A stretch of DNA of 64,000 bases, taken from the NCBI RefSeq assembly GCF_000740795.1, contig NZ_JGYG01000009.1:1-64000 (forward strand). The letters are read 5' to 3'. This DNA is from Haematobacter massiliensis. GTDB lineage: Bacteria; Pseudomonadota; Alphaproteobacteria; Rhodobacterales; Rhodobacteraceae. Below the pieces are notes generated by a model. The model ran no database searches, was not told the DNA's origin, and saw only the letters and a program-made list of their open reading frames with translations. Each line of letters starts with the position of its first letter. Positions within the stretch are counted from its first letter, which is position 1. Positions 16,683-25,506 of the stretch are shown in pieces. Both the position numbers and the translations under genes were made by a program.

Positions 16683-18281
16683 ATGCCCTTCCTGCCCACC
16701 CGCCGCGTCGTGCTTCAGGGGATCGCCCTGCTTCTGGCCTCCACCGCGCTTCCGCGCCTGTCATGGGCGGCGGAGGGCGGGCGCCTGACCGTGGCGGCGG
16801 ATTCGGAGCCGAGGAACCTCAACCCCGCCATCGTCGCCTCGAACGGTGTTTTCTTCGTCGCAAGCAAAGTCGTGGAGGCGCTGGCGGAGGCGGATTATTC
16901 CGCCCCCGACGGCCTCCGCCCGCTGCTGGCGACGGGCTGGGAAGGGTCGGACGACGGCCTGACCGTCACGTTCCGGCTGAGGGAGGGTGTGAAATGGCAT
17001 GACGGCGCGCCGTTCACCTCTGCCGATGTCGCCTTCTCCGCCATGCAGATCTGGAAGCCGCTCCAGAACCTCGGACGATCGGTTTTCGCCAATCTTGCCG
17101 CCGTGGATACGCCGGACGCCCATACAGCGATTTTCCGGTTCTCGGCGCCCACCCCGCTTCAGCTTATCCGCAATGCCCTGCCGGTGGTTTCGAGCGTCGT
17201 GCCCAGACATATCTACGAAGACGGGCCGATCCCGGACAATACGGCGAATGTGCGACCGGTCGGAACCGGGCCCTTCGTCTTCGCGGATCACCGTCCGGGG
17301 CAATACTACCTGCTCAGGAAGAACCCCGACTACTGGGACAGGGGCAAGCCGCTGCTGGACGAGATCGTGTTTCAGGTGCTGCCCGACCGCGCCTCTGCCG
17401 CCGCCGCGCTGGAGGCGGGGGATATCCAGCTTGCCGCTTTCTCCGCCGTGCCGCTCGCCGATCTTTCACGGATCGGCAAGGTGCCGGGGCTTCGTGTCAT
17501 CACCCAGGGCTATGAGGCACTGACGTATCAGCTGGTCGTGGAGATCAACCATCGCCGCAAGGAGCTGGCGGATCTGAGGGTCAGGCAGGCCATCGCCCAT
17601 GCGATCGACAAATCCTTCGTGGTGAACACGATCTTCCTTGGCTACGCCACAGCCGCCACCGGGCCGGTGCCGCAGAACGCGACGGAGTTCTATACGCCGG
17701 ACGTGCCCGCCTACGACTTCGATCCGGCAAGGGCGGAAGCACTGCTGGACGAGGCGGGCTATCCCAGGGCCGCCGATGGCGCCCGGTTCAGCCTGAACCT
17801 GCTGCCCGCGCCCTATTTCAACGAAACCCGGCAGTTCGGCGACTATCTGCGGCAGGCGCTGGCCGTGGTCGGGATCGCCGCGCGGGTGGTGAACAATGAT
17901 TCCGCCGCGCATCAGAAGGCGGTCTATACCGACCATGCCTTCGACCTTGCCATCGCGCCGCCGGTCTTCCGCGGGGATCCGGCGATCTCCACCACCATCC
18001 TCGTGCGGTCGGGCGTGCCGGACGGCGTGCCCTTCTCCAACCAGGGGGGCTACGCGAACCCGTCGCTCGACGCGCTCATCGACGAGGCGGCCGTGACGCT
18101 CGACACGGCGAAGCGGGTCGCACTCTACAAGGCGTTCCAGCGCGACGTCGCCGCGGACCTGCCGCTCATCAACGTGGCGGAGTGGAGCTTCACCAGCGTT
18201 GCGAGCGACCGGCTGGAGAATATCGCCAACACGCCCCGCTGGGCCGTCTCCGGCTGGGCGGATACCGCGCTCATGCCCTGA
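16683..18281 (+). CDS. ABC transporter family 5 solute-binding protein (peptide/nickel type)
   Basis: A 532-residue periplasmic binding protein. The N-terminus TRRVVLQGIALLLASTALPRLSWAA is a Tat-like signal with twin arginines. The mature protein begins LTVAADSEPRNLNPAI, then VTFRLREGVKWHDGAPFTSADVAFS, the standard DppA/OppA/NikA signature. It is the first gene of a five-gene operon with two permeases and two ATPases. GGAGGCCGAGA precedes the ATG. The ligand could be a peptide, opine, nickel chelate or other, and cannot be inferred. Confidence 0.92.
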   Translation: MPFLPTRRVVLQGIALLLASTALPRLSWAAEGGRLTVAADSEPRNLNPAIVASNGVFFVASKVVEALAEADYSAPDGLRPLLATGWEGSDDGLTVTFRLREGVKWHDGAPFTSADVAFSAMQIWKPLQNLGRSVFANLAAVDTPDAHTAIFRFSAPTPLQLIRNALPVVSSVVPRHIYEDGPIPDNTANVRPVGTGPFVFADHRPGQYYLLRKNPDYWDRGKPLLDEIVFQVLPDRASAAAALEAGDIQLAAFSAVPLADLSRIGKVPGLRVITQGYEALTYQLVVEINHRRKELADLRVRQAIAHAIDKSFVVNTIFLGYATAATGPVPQNATEFYTPDVPAYDFDPARAEALLDEAGYPRAADGARFSLNLLPAPYFNETRQFGDYLRQALAVVGIAARVVNNDSAAHQKAVYTDHAFDLAIAPPVFRGDPAISTTILVRSGVPDGVPFSNQGGYANPSLDALIDEAAVTLDTAKRVALYKAFQRDVAADLPLINVAEWSFTSVASDRLENIANTPRWAVSGWADTALMP

Positions 18282-18287
18282 CGGCAA

Positions 18288-19268
18288 ATGGCCCGCCTCC
18301 TCCGCCTCCTGCGTCGTCGGGCGCTGACCGCGATTCCGGTGCTGCTCATCGTGGTGCTGGGCACCTTCGTGATGCTGGAGGCCGCGCCCGGCGATGCGGT
18401 GGACGCCTATCTGGCGGGCATCGGCGGCGGTGATGCGGCACTCGGGGCAGAGATGCGCGCACGCTACGGGCTGAACATCTCGGGGGCAGAGCGTCTCGGC
18501 GCCTATCTCGCTGCGCTTGCCCACGGGGATATGGGGCACTCGGTGGCTTTCGACCGGCCCATCGCCGCGCTGATCGGAGAGCGGCTCCCGACCACGCTTC
18601 TTCTGATGGGGAGCGCTACGGCACTGGCCTTCACACTGGGTTCCCTCCTGGGCATCGTCGCGGGGGCGCGGCCCGGCTCGCTGGCCGACAGGCTTCTGTC
18701 GTCCGGCTCGCTCGCGCTTTATGCCGTCCCGGGGTTCTGGCTGGGGCTGGTGCTGGTCACGGTGTTCGCCGTCAATCTGCGCTGGTTGCCGGTCTCGGGG
18801 CTGGAGACGATCGCCTCGGGGCGGACGGGGCTGTCGCGGGCGGCGGATATCGCAGAGCATCTGGTGCTGCCGGTGACGGCGCTCGGGGTCATATATCTGG
18901 CCCTTTTCCTGCGCCTCATGCGCGCGGGAATGGCCGAGGTCTGGCGACAGGATTTCGTCACCGCGCTCCGCGCCCGCGGGCTTCCGAGGCAGAGCATCGT
19001 CGTGGGTCATGTCGCACGGAACGCCCTCCTGCCGCTCATCACCATGCTGGGCTATCAGGCGGGGGCGATGCTGGGCGGCTCGGTCGTGATCGAGAGCGTC
19101 TTTGCCATCCCTGGCTTCGGGCGACTGGCGCAGGAGGCGGTCGCGGGTCGTGATGCACCGCTTCTGGCGGGGGTCATCCTGACCTCGGCTGTGGCGGTGT
19201 TGCTGGCCAACCTGCTGGTGGACATGGCCTATGCCTGGCTCGATCCGCGTATCGGGAGCGGTGAATGA
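18288..19268 (+). CDS. ABC transporter permease, DppB-like
   Basis: A 326-residue inner-membrane permease. The first membrane helix (LTAIPVLLIVVLGTFVMLEAAPGDAVD) starts at about residue 14, and the EAA-loop region (RQDFVTALRARGLPRQSIVVGHVARNALLP) near residue 235 docks the ATPases. It follows the binding-protein gene by six bases and overlaps the second permease gene by four. The typical DppB N-terminal amphipathic segment is present. It forms a heterodimeric pore with the next gene product. Confidence 0.92.
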   Translation: MARLLRLLRRRALTAIPVLLIVVLGTFVMLEAAPGDAVDAYLAGIGGGDAALGAEMRARYGLNISGAERLGAYLAALAHGDMGHSVAFDRPIAALIGERLPTTLLLMGSATALAFTLGSLLGIVAGARPGSLADRLLSSGSLALYAVPGFWLGLVLVTVFAVNLRWLPVSGLETIASGRTGLSRAADIAEHLVLPVTALGVIYLALFLRLMRAGMAEVWRQDFVTALRARGLPRQSIVVGHVARNALLPLITMLGYQAGAMLGGSVVIESVFAIPGFGRLAQEAVAGRDAPLLAGVILTSAVAVLLANLLVDMAYAWLDPRIGSGE

Positions 19269-20086
19269 GGCGGTTTCTTTTGGCGTCGGGCGGGCGGGCC
19301 GGGCTGATCCTGCTCGGGACAGTGATCGTGCTCGCCCTGCTGGCGCCGGTGCTCTATCCCGGCGATCCGCTGCGCATTGCCGGGGCGCCGCTGCTGCCTC
19401 CCTTCACCGACGCAACACACCCCCTCGGCACCGACAGGCTGGGGCGGGACATCGCGGCAGGGCTGGCGCATGGGGCGCGGACATCGCTGCTCGTCGGTGT
19501 GACTGCGGCTGCGGTCGCCGTCACGCTGGGCGCCTTGGTGGGCACGCTCGCCGGTTTCGCGGGCGGGATCGGCGACGAGGTGCTGATGCGCGTCGTCGAT
19601 GCCTTTCAGATCGTGCCGGGATTCCTGCTGGCGCTGGCCTTCGTCTCCGTCGCGGGGCCTTCGGTCGCCGTCGTGGTTCTGGCCATCGCGCTTGGCGCAT
19701 GGACGGCCCCCGCGCGGGTTGCGCGGGCGGAAGTGCTGTCCATCCGCTCCCGCGATTTCGTTTCGGCCGCGCGGGTTCTGGGGATGCATCCACTGGAGAT
19801 CGCCTTCAGGGAGGTGCTGCCGCTCGCCCTCCCGCCGGTTCTGGCCCTGTCCTCCGTCATCACCGCGGGCGCGATCCTGACCGAAGCGGCGCTGTCATTT
19901 CTCGGCCTCGGCGATCCGAATGTGGTGACATGGGGCGGGATGATCGCGGAAGGGCGGGCCGTGCTCCGCTCCGCCCCCTGGCTTTCCATCCTGCCGGGGG
20001 TCGCGCTCATGCTGACTGTCGTCGGGGTGTATCTGCTGTCCGAGGCGCTGGTGGAGACGCTCTCCCGCCGGGAGCGGCAGGGTTGA
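19265..20086 (+). CDS. ABC transporter permease, DppC-like
   Basis: A 273-residue permease with the DppC markers HPLGTDRLGRDIAAGLAHGARTSL near residues 50-75 and an EAA loop RSRDFVSAARVLGMHPLEIAFREVLP near residues 160-185. It ends VETLSRRERQG. It has coupled four-base overlaps with both neighbours. It is the partner of the DppB-like subunit in the inner membrane. Confidence 0.92.
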   Translation: MRRFLLASGGRAGLILLGTVIVLALLAPVLYPGDPLRIAGAPLLPPFTDATHPLGTDRLGRDIAAGLAHGARTSLLVGVTAAAVAVTLGALVGTLAGFAGGIGDEVLMRVVDAFQIVPGFLLALAFVSVAGPSVAVVVLAIALGAWTAPARVARAEVLSIRSRDFVSAARVLGMHPLEIAFREVLPLALPPVLALSSVITAGAILTEAALSFLGLGDPNVVTWGGMIAEGRAVLRSAPWLSILPGVALMLTVVGVYLLSEALVETLSRRERQG

Positions 20087-20853
20087 GCGTGCTCGCTTCG
20101 CTTCAGGGGCTGAGCGTCGCCTATGACGGGATGCCGGTGCTGCATGGGGTGGACCTTGACCTGCGGACGGGGGAGCGGCTGGCGCTGATCGGGGAAAGTG
20201 GCTCAGGGAAATCCACGCTGGCGCTGGCGCTCGCAGGATTGCTGCCCGTTTCTGCGCGGGTGACGGGGCAGATCCGCTGGACCTCCGGCCCGGTCCGACC
20301 GGGGCGGGATTACGGGTTCGTCTTTCAACAGCCAGCTGCGAGCTTCGATCCCGTGCTCTCCATTGGAAACCAGATGGTGGAAGTGCTTCGCCATCACCTG
20401 AAACTGTCACCCGAAGCCGCGCGCCTCCAGGCGGCGGCACTGCTCGCCCGCGTGGGCATACCGGAGCCATCGGCCGCGCTCCGTCGGTTTCCCCATCAGT
20501 TCTCGGGCGGCCAGTTGCAGCGGATCGCGATCGCCACCGCCATTGCGGCTGACCCCCATGTGCTCATCGCGGACGAGGCGACAAGCGCGCTGGATACCAT
20601 CGTTCAGGCGCGGATCGTGGCGCTGCTGCGGTCGTTGACTGCGCCCGACTCCGGAATGACGCTGCTCTTCATCACCCATGACATCGCCCTTGCCGCCGGG
20701 CTTGCCGACCGGATCGCGGTACTGGAGGCCGGCCGTCTGATACAGGTGGGACCGGCGGCGGAGGTGATGGCCGCGCCGTTGCCCTATACCGCCCGCCTGC
20801 TGGCCGCGCATCTGGGCCTCGATAGCCCCCGGCTGGTATCGGCGCGGCCATGA
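20083..20853 (+). CDS. ABC transporter ATP-binding protein, DppD-like
   Basis: An ATPase of about 256 residues with Walker A GESGSGKST, signature FSGGQLQRIAIA, Walker B HVLIADEATSALD and switch His in FITHDIAL. The start is not an ATG: TTG at 20083 overlaps the permease stop (TTGA), and GTG at 20089 is an alternative two codons later. Both have purine-rich sequence upstream (GGGAGCGGCAGGG). Compared with usual DppD it is short, about 320 residues being typical, and it lacks the C-terminal oligopeptide-binding extension. It pairs with the next ATPase. Confidence 0.9.
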   Translation: MSVLASLQGLSVAYDGMPVLHGVDLDLRTGERLALIGESGSGKSTLALALAGLLPVSARVTGQIRWTSGPVRPGRDYGFVFQQPAASFDPVLSIGNQMVEVLRHHLKLSPEAARLQAAALLARVGIPEPSAALRRFPHQFSGGQLQRIAIATAIAADPHVLIADEATSALDTIVQARIVALLRSLTAPDSGMTLLFITHDIALAAGLADRIAVLEAGRLIQVGPAAEVMAAPLPYTARLLAAHLGLDSPRLVSARP

Positions 20854-21644
20854 CGCCATCCGTCCTGACCATGCCACCGGTGCTGCTTGCGGCGGAGGGG
20901 CTGTCGCTCACCTATCCGGGCCGGAGCACGCCCGCGTTGAAGGACGTGTCGTTGACCGTTGCTGCGGGGGAGACGCTGGGCCTTGTCGGCCCCTCCGGCT
21001 GCGGCAAGACCACGCTCGGGCGGGTGCTTCTAAGGCTCGTCAGGCCCGATACGGGCCGCATCGCGCTGCTCGGGGAGGACTGGCTGGCGCTGAGAGGCAA
21101 GGCGCTCCGTCAGCGGCGCGGGTGGATGCAGCTTGTCTTTCAGGATCCGCTCGCCGCCTTCAACCCTCGCGCCACGGCAGGCTCGGCGATTGCCGATGCC
21201 CTGCGGCTTCAGACAGCGCTTCCCGCGGTGGAGCGTCCCGCCCGCGTTGCTGCGCTTCTGGCGCGGACGGGGCTTTCTCCCGATCTGGCGGCGCGGCCCA
21301 TCCATGCGCTGTCCGGCGGGCAACGGCAGCGCGTGGCCATCGCCCGCGCCATCGCGACGGAGCCGCGTCTCATCGTGCTGGACGAGGCGGTATCGGCGCT
21401 CGACATCTCCATCCGGGGGCGAATCCTGCGGCTTCTGGTCGATCTGCAGCGGGAAACGGGGGTTTCATACCTTTTCATCTCGCATGACATCGCGGTTGTG
21501 CGGGCGATATCCCACAGGCTTGCGGTCATGGACCAAGGCCGGATCGTCGAGATGGGAGAGACGGAGGAAGTGCTGGCCACCCCGACCTCTGACACGCTGC
21601 GCGCCCTGATCGCCGCGGTGCCCCTGTTAAACGCTGGTGGTTGA
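20850..21644 (+). CDS. ABC transporter ATP-binding protein, DppF-like
   Basis: A 264-residue ATPase with Walker A GPSGCGKTT, signature LSGGQRQRVAIA, Walker B RLIVLDEAVSALD and switch FISHDIAV. It overlaps the preceding ATPase gene by four bases and is the last gene of the transporter operon. Like its partner it is shorter than canonical DppF and lacks the extended C-terminus. Together the two ATPases should power the DppBC-like pore. Confidence 0.9.
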   Translation: MTPSVLTMPPVLLAAEGLSLTYPGRSTPALKDVSLTVAAGETLGLVGPSGCGKTTLGRVLLRLVRPDTGRIALLGEDWLALRGKALRQRRGWMQLVFQDPLAAFNPRATAGSAIADALRLQTALPAVERPARVAALLARTGLSPDLAARPIHALSGGQRQRVAIARAIATEPRLIVLDEAVSALDISIRGRILRLLVDLQRETGVSYLFISHDIAVVRAISHRLAVMDQGRIVEMGETEEVLATPTSDTLRALIAAVPLLNAGG

Positions 21645-21703
21645 CGCGCCCCGATCCTGCTTCACATTGCCTTTTACAGCACCCGTCGGATCAGGATGAC
21701 ATC

Positions 21704-22204
21704 ATGCCTGCGAATGAGGACAAACCCGCCGAAACGACCCATCTGGGAGATGAGAGCTTCATGACGGCGGAAGATCTCCAATCCTATATGGATCGCCGCC
21801 GCGCCGCCTTGAATGCGGATGACAGCGCCACCCGGACAGAGGCGAACAAGGCCCGCGACGAGTTGATCGCCCAGCTTTCAGAGCCGTTGAAGCTTGATCG
21901 CCAGACGGTCCATGACGTTGTGGACAATCTCAAGATGCGTCTGACGACCGCCGCCGAGCGGGGAGAGACGGAAGTGCTCATGCTGCGCTTCCCGAACGCG
22001 CTCTGCACGGATCACGGCCGCGCCATCAACAACGAGGAGCCGGACTGGCCCGATACCCTGACCGGCCGCCCGCGCCAATTCTACGAAATCTGGCGCGATC
22101 ATCTGAAGGAAGCGGATTTTCAGCTCAAGACGATGGTCATCGACTGGCCCGACGGGATGCCGGGAGATATCGGCATGTATTTGAGCTGGAAACGGCTGGA
22201 GTAG
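21704..22204 (+). CDS. Conserved-looking hypothetical protein
   Basis: A 166-residue acidic soluble protein; I do not recognise its family. No signal or membrane segment is visible. The N-terminal half (about residues 20-90) is helical, charged and rich in Ala, Asp and Arg (TAEDLQSYMDRRRAALNADD). The C-terminal half contains LMLRFPNALCTDHGRAINN and ends FQLKTMVIDWPDGMPGDIGMYLSWKRLE, which looks like a compact folded tail. AGGA precedes the ATG at 21704 at a normal distance. It lies 59 bases after the ABC operon and is convergent with the nitronate monooxygenase gene, three bases apart. Confidence 0.8.
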   Translation: MPANEDKPAETTHLGDESFMTAEDLQSYMDRRRAALNADDSATRTEANKARDELIAQLSEPLKLDRQTVHDVVDNLKMRLTTAAERGETEVLMLRFPNALCTDHGRAINNEEPDWPDTLTGRPRQFYEIWRDHLKEADFQLKTMVIDWPDGMPGDIGMYLSWKRLE

Positions 22205-22207
22205 CCG

Positions 22208-23149
22208 TCACCATCCGGCAAAGGGGTCATGCGCGAGTTTTGTGATGGCCTCTTTATATTCCTGGGCCAGCCGGTCGCAGAGTTCGGCGGCGCCGGGAAT
22301 GTCACCTAGCGAACCGACGCCCTGACCGGCGGACCAGACGTCGCGCCAGACCTTCGCCTCATTGCCCATGTCGAGCTCGCCATGGCCTTGCAGGTTTGCT
22401 GGGTCCATGCCTGCCGCCACGACGCTCTGCGCCAGAAAATTCGCCCCCACCCCGGAAATCGCCGGCGTATAGAGGATATCCGCGGCGCGCGCCGCGACAG
22501 TCATCTCCTTCTGCGCGCGGCTCACCATAGCCTCGCGCGTGGCAAGGAAACGGGTGCCGAGATAGGCGAGGTCCGCCCCCATCGCCCGCGCGGCGGCGAT
22601 ATGCGCACCGGTGGACATAGCCCCGGAAAGCGCGATGGCGCCACCAAAGACGGAGCGGATCTCCGACACCAGCGCAAAGGGGCTGATCTGGCCCGCATGT
22701 CCCCCGGCCCCTGCGGCGACGGCGATGATTCCGTCCACACCCGCCTCCGCCGCCTTTTCGGCATGGCGGCGGCTGATGACATCGTGAAACACCAGCCCGC
22801 CATAGGAATGCACCGCGTCCACCACATCCGCGACCGCGCCGAGAGAGGTGATGACCAGCGGGACACGATGCCGGACGACCTCCTCCAGATCGGCACGCAG
22901 GCGGGGGTTGGAGCGATGGACGATCAGGTTCACCCCATAGGGAGCCGGGCTGTCAAAGGCTTCGAGACGCGTCGCTATCTCCTCAAGCCAGGCCACGAAA
23001 CCGTCGGTGCTGCGCTGGTTCAGCGCCGGAAAGGTGCCCACGACGCCCGAGCGACACACTTCCACCACCAGATCGGGGCCGGAGGTCAGAAACATCGGCG
23101 CGGCTATGGCGGGCAGGCGCAATCCCTCGAATGCTTTCGGCAGTGTCAT
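22208..23149 (-). CDS. NAD(P)H-dependent flavin oxidoreductase, nitronate monooxygenase-like
   Basis: A 313-residue FMN TIM-barrel protein of the 2-nitropropane dioxygenase/nitronate monooxygenase family. It starts with LPAIAAPMFLTSGPDLVVEVCRSGVVGTFPALNQRS in family position. DGIIAVAAGAGGHAG near residue 138 and ALSGAMSTGAHIAAARAMGADLAYLGTRFLAT near residue 170-200 form the FMN phosphate site. Class I enzymes oxidise alkyl nitronates; many homologues have other roles. It overlaps its upstream TetR-family gene by four bases, so they form one unit. Confidence 0.88.
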   Translation of the reverse strand: MTLPKAFEGLRLPAIAAPMFLTSGPDLVVEVCRSGVVGTFPALNQRSTDGFVAWLEEIATRLEAFDSPAPYGVNLIVHRSNPRLRADLEEVVRHRVPLVITSLGAVADVVDAVHSYGGLVFHDVISRRHAEKAAEAGVDGIIAVAAGAGGHAGQISPFALVSEIRSVFGGAIALSGAMSTGAHIAAARAMGADLAYLGTRFLATREAMVSRAQKEMTVAARAADILYTPAISGVGANFLAQSVVAAGMDPANLQGHGELDMGNEAKVWRDVWSAGQGVGSLGDIPGAAELCDRLAQEYKEAITKLAHDPFAGW

Positions 23150-23793
23150 TGCACGACTTCCTTCCCGGGCATGACGCCCCGCATGAGACTATCGACGGTC
23201 CGCGTCGCGACCTCCTCTGCGGTTATCGGCCCCGCCGGGTCGAACCAGGCGCCAAGACCGTTCAGCGCCCCCGCGAAAGCAAAGGTGGCAAGGCGCGGAT
23301 CGGGTGTGCTGAGGCTCCCCTCCGCCGCGCCCTCCGCCACCACGGCACGAATGAGCAGGTCGATCTCCCGCTTCAACGCTCGAAAAGAGGCGCGGCTTTC
23401 GGGGGAGAGCAGGTGATCCTGTGTCCGTGCGACGCAGATGCCGAAATCGTCCAGCATGATCCGCGCATAGGCCATCAGCATGGCGCGAAGCCGCTCCGGC
23501 GCGGGATCGCCCGCCACCGCCGCATCCCGGGCGGAGGCCGCGATGGCGTTCAGCCCGCGCCGGGTGCATTCGAACAAAATCTCGTCCTTGTTGGCGAAGT
23601 AGCGATAGATCGTGGGCTTCGTCACGCCCAACGCCTCCGCCACGTCGTCGAGCGAGGTCGCATGGTAGCCGCGTTCGTTGAAGAACCGCGCGGCGGTCCG
23701 GAGCACGGCATCCTGCTTGCGGCTCCGCTCCCCCGAGCGCTGGCGGGAGTGGCTCCAGGGGGAGAGGGCTGGTTTCGACATGGGACCGCGCAT
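23146..23793 (-). CDS. TetR-family transcriptional regulator
   Basis: A protein of up to 215 residues with an N-terminal TetR helix-turn-helix (AARFFNERGYHATSLDDVAEALGVTKPTIYRYFANKDEIL, about residues 33-71) and a C-terminal ligand domain. ATG 23793 gives MRGPMSKP, but ATG 23781 (MSKPALSP) is equally possible, since the candidate operator abuts the first ATG. Neither start has a clear ribosome site. It is co-transcribed with the nitronate monooxygenase-like gene and is divergent from the LLM monooxygenase operon, which it may also repress. Confidence 0.9.
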   Translation of the reverse strand: MRGPMSKPALSPWSHSRQRSGERSRKQDAVLRTAARFFNERGYHATSLDDVAEALGVTKPTIYRYFANKDEILFECTRRGLNAIAASARDAAVAGDPAPERLRAMLMAYARIMLDDFGICVARTQDHLLSPESRASFRALKREIDLLIRAVVAEGAAEGSLSTPDPRLATFAFAGALNGLGAWFDPAGPITAEEVATRTVDSLMRGVMPGKEVVQ

Positions 23794-23807
23794 TTACTTA
23801 TCGGTAA
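23794..23807. promoter_or_regulatory. Candidate TetR operator
   Basis: TTACTTATCGGTAA immediately precedes the upstream-most start of the TetR gene. The outer arms TTAC/GTAA are perfect inverted repeats, and spacing and base content are typical of TetR-family self-repressing sites. The function is inferred from position. Confidence 0.45.
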
Positions 23808-23867
23808 CAGAATAGAGCCATGCCCCTCCCTTCTGGTCAAGCTTCCAGCGCCGGCACTTCCCCGTGG

Positions 23868-23907
23868 TTAGGCCGTCCCTATGGCACGCACTCGATTTTC
23901 ATAATTT
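23868..23907 (+). promoter_or_regulatory. Shared regulated promoter, copy 1 (LLM monooxygenase operon)
   Basis: TTAGG CCGT CCCTA at 23868-23881 fits a LysR-type T-N11-A box. Exactly 19 bases after CCCTA comes ATAATT (23901-23906), a possible -10 region, followed by ACAGCCGTCGCCCC. The same box, spacing and downstream GC element occur before the Rieske oxygenase (27205) and the ABC transporter (30297). The box-to-TSS layout suggests an activator bound beside the -35 region. Confidence 0.65.
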
Positions 23908-24096
23908 ACAGCCGTCGCCCCTCACGCGGAGAGTAATCCCAGGCCCGCAAAGGACAGCGCAGGAGCCGGGGGGCGGCCCGTCGGGATGCCGCAGGCCCGG
24001 CTTGACGCTCGCGGCGGGCATCTGCTCCCACCATCCGGCATGTCACGCCGGCTGGTCTACATTCCGCGATCCGGTATCGCCGCGAAAGGAATCGAT

Positions 24097-25449
24097 ATGA
24101 CGAAGAAACCGATGGTTCTGGGCGGGCTTTTTGAAGCGAACGGCTACCATTCCTCCGCCTGGCTTGTGCCGGGAGCGACGGACGGGGCCTCCACCGATGT
24201 CGATTACTTCAAGGACATCGTGCGGAAGGCCGAGGACGGCAAGCTCGACTTCTTCTTCCTGGCCGATACGCCCGCCGCACGGACGGAAAAGCTCGACGCA
24301 TGGACGCGGGGGCCGCTCTACATGAACATGCTGGAGCCGATCACGCTCCTGACCGCGCTGGCGGGCTGTACCTCGCATATCGGCCTCGGCGCGACGGCCT
24401 CCACCAGCTTCTACGAACCCTACAACGTGGCGCGGCTCTTCGCCTCGCTCGACCATATCAGCCATGGGCGCGCGGCCTGGAACGTGGTGACCTCCGCCAA
24501 TGATTTCGCGGCGCGCAACTTCGGTCTGGACAAGCTGCCGCCGCATGACCGCCGCTATGAGAAGGCGCAGGAATTCTTCAAGGTCGTCACCTCCCTCTGG
24601 GACACCTGGGAGGACGACGCCTTCATCTACGACCGCGACGGCGTGCGGATGTTCGATCCGGCGAAGTTCCATGTCACCGATCACGAGGGCCCGTTCTTCA
24701 AGGTGCATGGCGGGCTCAACATGGCGCGTCCGCCGCAGGGCCATCCGGTGATCTTCCAGGCAGGCGCTTCGGAAGCAGGCAAGGAGCTTGCCGCCGAAAC
24801 GGCGGAGGTGGTGTTCGGCACCGGAGCCAACAAGGCGCAGGCCATCCAGTTCTACGAAGACCTGAAGGGCCGGATGGCGAAGTTCGGCCGCGACCGGGAC
24901 GAGCTCAAGGTGCTCTCGGGCGTTTCCATCGTCCCTGGAGAGGACGAGGAGGATGCCCGCCGCAAGTGGGACTACTGGCAAAGCCTCGTCCACACCGACA
25001 TCAGCCTGATGTACATGAAGACCGATCTGGAGACCGACCTGTCGGACCTACCGCTGGACGAGCCCGTTCCAGAGCATCGTATCCCGGAGAAATCGAACTT
25101 CCATCAGGTCTATTTTGACGAGATCGTCGGCCTCATCCGTCAGGGGCTGACGCTCCGCGAGGTGATGCGGAAGTACAACCGATCCAAGGCGATCTTCTTC
25201 GGCACCTGCGCCGACGTGGCCGACCAGATGGAGGACTGGGTCGCCTCCGGCGCCTCCGACGGCTTCATGATCGCCTTCCCGGTGCTGCCGGAATCCCTGA
25301 CGGACTTCACGACGAAAGTCGTGCCTGAGCTTCAGCGTCGTGGGCTTTTCCGTACCGACTACACCGGCACCACGCTGCGTGAGAACCTTGGGCTGAAACG
25401 CCCGCCGAACCGCCATGCGACGGCCGGCGCCAGCCTCGCTGCGGAATAA
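24097..25449 (+). CDS. LLM-class flavin-dependent monooxygenase (NtaA/SnaA/DszA family)
   Basis: A 450-residue member of the NtaA/SnaA/SoxA/DszA branch of bacterial luciferase-like monooxygenases. These use FMNH2 from a separate reductase and O2 to oxidise nitrilotriacetate, sulfur heterocycles and similar compounds. Family blocks include LGGLFEANGYHSSAWL, FFFLADTPAA, EPITLLTALAGCTSHIGLGATASTSFYEPYNVARLFASLDHIS and GRAAWNVVTSAN, and HPVIFQAGASEAGKELAA in the second half. ATG 24097 has AAAGGA upstream. It is the first of three genes (aldolase, dehydrogenase) under promoter copy 1. No flavin reductase gene is adjacent. Confidence 0.9.
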   Translation: MTKKPMVLGGLFEANGYHSSAWLVPGATDGASTDVDYFKDIVRKAEDGKLDFFFLADTPAARTEKLDAWTRGPLYMNMLEPITLLTALAGCTSHIGLGATASTSFYEPYNVARLFASLDHISHGRAAWNVVTSANDFAARNFGLDKLPPHDRRYEKAQEFFKVVTSLWDTWEDDAFIYDRDGVRMFDPAKFHVTDHEGPFFKVHGGLNMARPPQGHPVIFQAGASEAGKELAAETAEVVFGTGANKAQAIQFYEDLKGRMAKFGRDRDELKVLSGVSIVPGEDEEDARRKWDYWQSLVHTDISLMYMKTDLETDLSDLPLDEPVPEHRIPEKSNFHQVYFDEIVGLIRQGLTLREVMRKYNRSKAIFFGTCADVADQMEDWVASGASDGFMIAFPVLPESLTDFTTKVVPELQRRGLFRTDYTGTTLRENLGLKRPPNRHATAGASLAAE

Positions 25450-25506
25450 ACTCCTCTCCCTCAGGCGGGCCGTCAGATGCCCGCCGTCTCCAACAGGACC
25501 TCCCCC

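Noticed and set aside
20083-20853. Starting the DppD-like ATPase at upstream codons within the permease gene
   Set aside because: The upstream extension is the permease sequence in another frame. The ATPase domain begins only after 20083.
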